Assembly (NCBI GenBank): GCA_024239015.1
Contig: JANBVM010000005.1
Location: 1-38,623, forward strand
DNA from: Patescibacteria group bacterium
GTDB taxonomy: Bacteria > Patescibacteriota > Minisyncoccia > Minisyncoccales > JANBVM01
DNA: 38,623 nt
Direction of reading: 5' to 3'
How positions within the stretch are numbered: the first letter of the stretch is position 1; every line of letters begins with the position of its first letter. The notes below the pieces were generated by a model. The model saw nothing but the letters and a program-made list of their open reading frames with translations. It was not told the DNA's origin and searched no databases. A program made the position numbers and the translations under genes. Below, one piece after another: positions 37,006 to 38,623 of this stretch.

Positions 37006-37461
37006 TTAATGATAACTTGCATAATATTCACCAACAATATCAATTCCATTAGTCATATCAAGCATTCCCATTGTCCATAAAAGAGTATCTCCATTACCAT
37101 ATGAGGGAGTAAATCTAGCATCAATTCCATAAGATCCCTGTTCAGATTGAAGGTCTTTTACGGAAAATTCGCTATCAATATATTTATTGTCCTTAAAGGA
37201 TAGAGTTTTACATGGATAAGGAAGGTTTCTATGAAACATTCTGAAATCTTGCCATTTATCGTGAATATGTTTTTGCAAGTTAGTTTCATTCAATTCAACC
37301 ATTTGTTGTTTTCGAAACTTTGGTTTATAGTCGGTATAGATGATAAAATAGGGTAATATATTCTGTATAACTTTTATACGATTACGAACCCTTTGATCTT
37401 CCGATTGCCATAATCTAGAAACCATTCGTTTGAGATGTTCATTTACTTGTTTTTGTGCCAT
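37006..37461 (-). CDS. Protein of unknown function (151 aa)
   Basis: It has a basic helical start (QVNEHLKRMVSRLWQSEDQR, VRNRIKVIQNILPYFIIYTD), then mixed sequence with many aromatics (KWQDFRMFHRNLPYPCKTLS) and a Gly-rich end (SYGNGDTLLWTMGMLDMTNG). No motif was recognised. ATG in AATAAG-ATG behind a hairpin. Confidence 0.6.
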   Translation of the reverse strand: MAQKQVNEHLKRMVSRLWQSEDQRVRNRIKVIQNILPYFIIYTDYKPKFRKQQMVELNETNLQKHIHDKWQDFRMFHRNLPYPCKTLSFKDNKYIDSEFSVKDLQSEQGSYGIDARFTPSYGNGDTLLWTMGMLDMTNGIDIVGEYYASYH

Positions 37462-37474
37462 CTTATTACTCGAT

Positions 37475-37498
37475 ACCCTTATCTAAATAGATAAAGGT
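37475..37498 (-). promoter_or_regulatory. Intercistronic hairpin
   Basis: ACCTTTATCTA-TT-TAGATAAGGGT on the - strand: 11 bp with one U.G, ending 4 nt from the TAA at 37502. Confidence 0.8.
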
Positions 37499-37501
37499 GG
37501 T

Positions 37502-37726
37502 TTATTGAGTAAATCTCAAAAGCTCAATATGCTTACATGTTCTTGTTTTGAATTTATGATCAAAACAGGTACACGACTCTAATGTAACTAAATATCCCCT
37601 TCGTTCATCACGTTCAGAACGGACAAAATATTGGGTTTTAGTTAATTTTATTGCAAAAATACCTTTTTGGAGCATTCTTGCAGCTCTTTGAGATCTATCT
37701 TTTAATCGTATTTTCGAAATAGACAT
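37502..37726 (-). CDS. SWIM zinc-finger protein
   Basis: This 74-residue protein starts at MSISKIRLKDRSQRA; the track start lies in the hairpin. The N-terminus is basic. The C-terminus is a SWIM finger, GYLVTLESCTCFDHKFKTRT followed by CKHIELLRF, giving the C-x-C...C-x-H ligand set. SWIM domains bind DNA or partner proteins, and in archaea occur in small Shu2/Sws1-type recombination partners. Link to recombination is inference. Confidence 0.8.
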   Translation of the reverse strand: MSISKIRLKDRSQRAARMLQKGIFAIKLTKTQYFVRSERDERRGYLVTLESCTCFDHKFKTRTCKHIELLRFTQ

Positions 37727-37738
37727 TACCCCAAATCT

Positions 37739-37760
37739 CCCCATTCTTAATAGAATGAGG
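37739..37760 (-). promoter_or_regulatory. Intercistronic hairpin
   Basis: CCTCATTCT-ATTA-AGAATGGGG on the - strand: 9 bp, one U.G, with the TAA at 37747 across the loop. GATTTGGGGTA-ATG follows. Confidence 0.75.
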
Positions 37761-37956
37761 GATTTTTAGGTATTGATGTATTGTTTTCAAGAAGAATTTC
37801 GGTATCAGTGATAAGAAACTTAATTGGTGCAAGTTGCAGCAAAAGTGTTCCATCAACATAACGATTTTCTTCTAAAACAAAGAAGTTTTTCAATAATTCA
37901 ATGAATTTGCGTTTTTTCCATTTCTTTTTTCGTTTCTTAAAAGAATTCAATCCCAA
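37747..37956 (-). CDS. Small basic protein (69 aa)
   Basis: A very basic start (LNSFKKRKKKWKKRKF) is followed by alternating strands (YVDGTLLLQLAPIKFLITDT) and a polar tail. It probably starts with TTG overlapping the preceding stop (TATTGGGATTGA). It may bind nucleic acid. Function unknown. Confidence 0.5.
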   Translation of the reverse strand: MGLNSFKKRKKKWKKRKFIELLKNFFVLEENRYVDGTLLLQLAPIKFLITDTEILLENNTSIPKNPSFY

Positions 37957-38147
37957 TAGACCCCATTTTGTTTGAAATAGTAGCCAACATGTTCATGAAT
38001 AGAGTGTTCTTTACCTCTATATTTACCATCCCAATCCATTAATTCCTTTTCAGGAATATTTTCTGCTTGAATAGGTCGAGATTTTGGTAAAGGGTAACTT
38101 TGGAAAAAAATTACATTTTCACTAAGTTTGAATTTATGGTTTTCCAT
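37947..38147 (-). CDS. Small protein of unknown function (66 aa)
   Basis: It starts MENHKFKLSENVIFFQSYPL, with a polar middle (QAENIPEKELMDWDGKYRGK) and a His/aromatic end (HSIHEHVGYYFKQNGVYWD). ATG in CTCACATA-ATG after a hairpin. Its 3' end overlaps the basic 69-residue gene by 10 nt. No family recognised. Confidence 0.55.
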   Translation of the reverse strand: MENHKFKLSENVIFFQSYPLPKSRPIQAENIPEKELMDWDGKYRGKEHSIHEHVGYYFKQNGVYWD

Positions 38148-38159
38148 TATGTGAGATTA

Positions 38160-38181
38160 ACTCACCCTTAACAAAGTGAGT
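38160..38181 (-). promoter_or_regulatory. Intercistronic hairpin
   Basis: ACTCACTT-TGTTAA-GGGTGAGT on the - strand: 8 bp, two U.G pairs; the TAA at 38168 is in the loop. Confidence 0.7.
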
Positions 38182-38389
38182 CATAATAGTCTTGAGAGCA
38201 GGTACTGCAAAAATCTCCGGGAGGAATACTATCACTGTGTCTACAACAGTTTTCACCCTCTTCAGGATCATAGTTTTCAACTTCCTTAAAATATTCGCAA
38301 TCCGTTCTTCCGCACTCAAAACATATAATTTTATCGATTTTTTTAACAGGGGTAAATCCTGAGAAGATAGTTTTAAATCGCTTAAACAT
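38168..38389 (-). CDS. Cys-rich zinc-binding protein (73 aa)
   Basis: Cysteines are FECGRTDC, ENCCRHSD and DFCSTCSQDY, enough for two metal sites. It has a basic start (MFKRFKTIFSGFTPVKKIDK). The ATG in CATTAAG-ATG follows a hairpin and the stop lies in the next one, so this frame rather than the overlapping 91-residue ORF is the gene. Confidence 0.7.
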   Translation of the reverse strand: MFKRFKTIFSGFTPVKKIDKIICFECGRTDCEYFKEVENYDPEEGENCCRHSDSIPPGDFCSTCSQDYYDSLC

Positions 38390-38401
38390 CTTAATGGGAA
38401 T

Positions 38402-38427
38402 AATCCCAATCTATAAAGATTGAGATT
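38402..38427 (-). promoter_or_regulatory. Intercistronic hairpin
   Basis: AATCTCAATCT-TTAT-AGATTGGGATT on the - strand: 11 bp with one U.G, overlapping the TAA at 38426. Confidence 0.8.
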
Positions 38428-38623
38428 AAGTGAATTCGTCTGCTACTACACCCCAAATAACCACTAGAACCGCAGTTAAACCAAGTCCAAGTGATGCTTC
38501 ATATATTACAAAAGCTAACCATTTGACTGCTGTATAATTATCTTCATTGAAAATACTTATTCCTGCGGTTAATTGTGCTAATTTGAATAATCCTACATGA
38601 AGTAGAATTATTAGGGTTAACAT
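38426..38623 (-). CDS. Small two-helix membrane protein (edge of window)
   Basis: These 65 residues have a hydrophobic start (MLTLIILLHVGLFKLAQLTA), a polar loop (GISIFNEDNYTAVK) and a second segment (GLGLTAVLVVIWGVVA). The ATG is the last codon of the window, so the true start could lie beyond it. Function unknown; a holin-like size and layout is noted only as a possibility. Confidence 0.55.
   Translation of the reverse strand: MLTLIILLHVGLFKLAQLTAGISIFNEDNYTAVKWLAFVIYEASLGLGLTAVLVVIWGVVADEFT

Noticed and set aside
38134-38409. 91-residue - strand ORF overlapping the Cys-rich gene
   Set aside because: It runs through two hairpins and the start of the neighbouring gene. The 73-residue frame has the TAAG-ATG start and Cys ligands.
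6379-38427. Hairpins as DNA cruciform or recombination sites
   Set aside because: The stems differ in sequence and imperfect pairs are G.U on one strand only, which favours RNA function.
1-38623. Borg element of Methanoperedens
   Set aside because: AT-richness, one frame-preserving repeat and strand bias fit weakly, but there are no metabolic genes, and the fibre, baseplate candidate and MoxR/VWA set point to a tailed virus. It cannot be excluded without genome ends.

Overview
The window looks like part of a large, AT-rich archaeal head-tail virus, or a related archaeal element. Archaeal features include TATA-type promoters (TTTAAATA, TTTATATAA), a family-B DNA polymerase, an archaeo-eukaryotic (PriS-like) primase and an XPF/Hef-type ERCC4 nuclease. 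GTG and TTG starts are frequent. A fibre with an S74 self-cleaving chaperone domain, a BppU-like baseplate candidate, a RecA-like phage ATPase, HNH and GIY-YIG endonucleases and a MoxR/VWA pair point to a tailed virus. Host and genome ends cannot be fixed from the sequence. The first gene resembles archaeal surface proteins. No tRNA, rRNA, CRISPR array, terminase, portal or capsid gene was recognised.

Layout. (1) 1-6.4 kb is mainly on the + strand: a membrane-anchored surface protein, an HNH endonuclease apparently inserted in front of the tail fibre, the S74 fibre, a coiled-coil protein, a baseplate candidate on the - strand beside a 30-bp tandem repeat, a glycosyltransferase with a helical repeat tail, and an acidic protein. 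A shared hairpin at 6379-6398 ends the + genes and the following - operon. (2) 6.4-16 kb, - strand: many small accessory genes plus two large GHKL-type ATPases that each end in an HExxH motif, a transglutaminase/papain-like candidate, a GIY-YIG protein with an HTH, and the primase. (3) 16-34 kb, - strand: replication and maintenance genes. These are an orphan DNA methyltransferase split by an intein, a PD-(D/E)xK nuclease, zinc-ribbon proteins, the ERCC4 nuclease, a Lys/Glu-rich coiled-coil protein, an HNH endonuclease, a Sak4-like ATPase with an SSB candidate, a DUF2201/VWA protein with its MoxR ATPase, and DNA polymerase B. (4) 34-38.6 kb, - strand: small accessory genes again, around a DUF932-like protein.

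The most unusual feature is regulatory. In regions 2 and 4 almost every gene is followed by a stem-loop that overlaps or abuts its stop codon, usually with a T-rich loop (CTTTTTAG-like). The next ATG then follows about 15-30 nt later, commonly in the context TAAG-ATG. Imperfect pairs in these stems are almost always G.U in the - strand RNA, which implies selection on the transcript. Region 3 lacks these hairpins. It uses overlapping start/stop codons and a different promoter type carrying a conserved AAAAAATGWCAATA block just upstream of TTTAAAT. The hairpin regions use another promoter family, including an exact 44-bp duplication at 27.7 and 36.8 kb, whose TATA box overlaps the preceding gene's stop codon. 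This suggests two transcription classes with different mRNA handling.

All protein assignments come from motifs read by eye. No database search was run.
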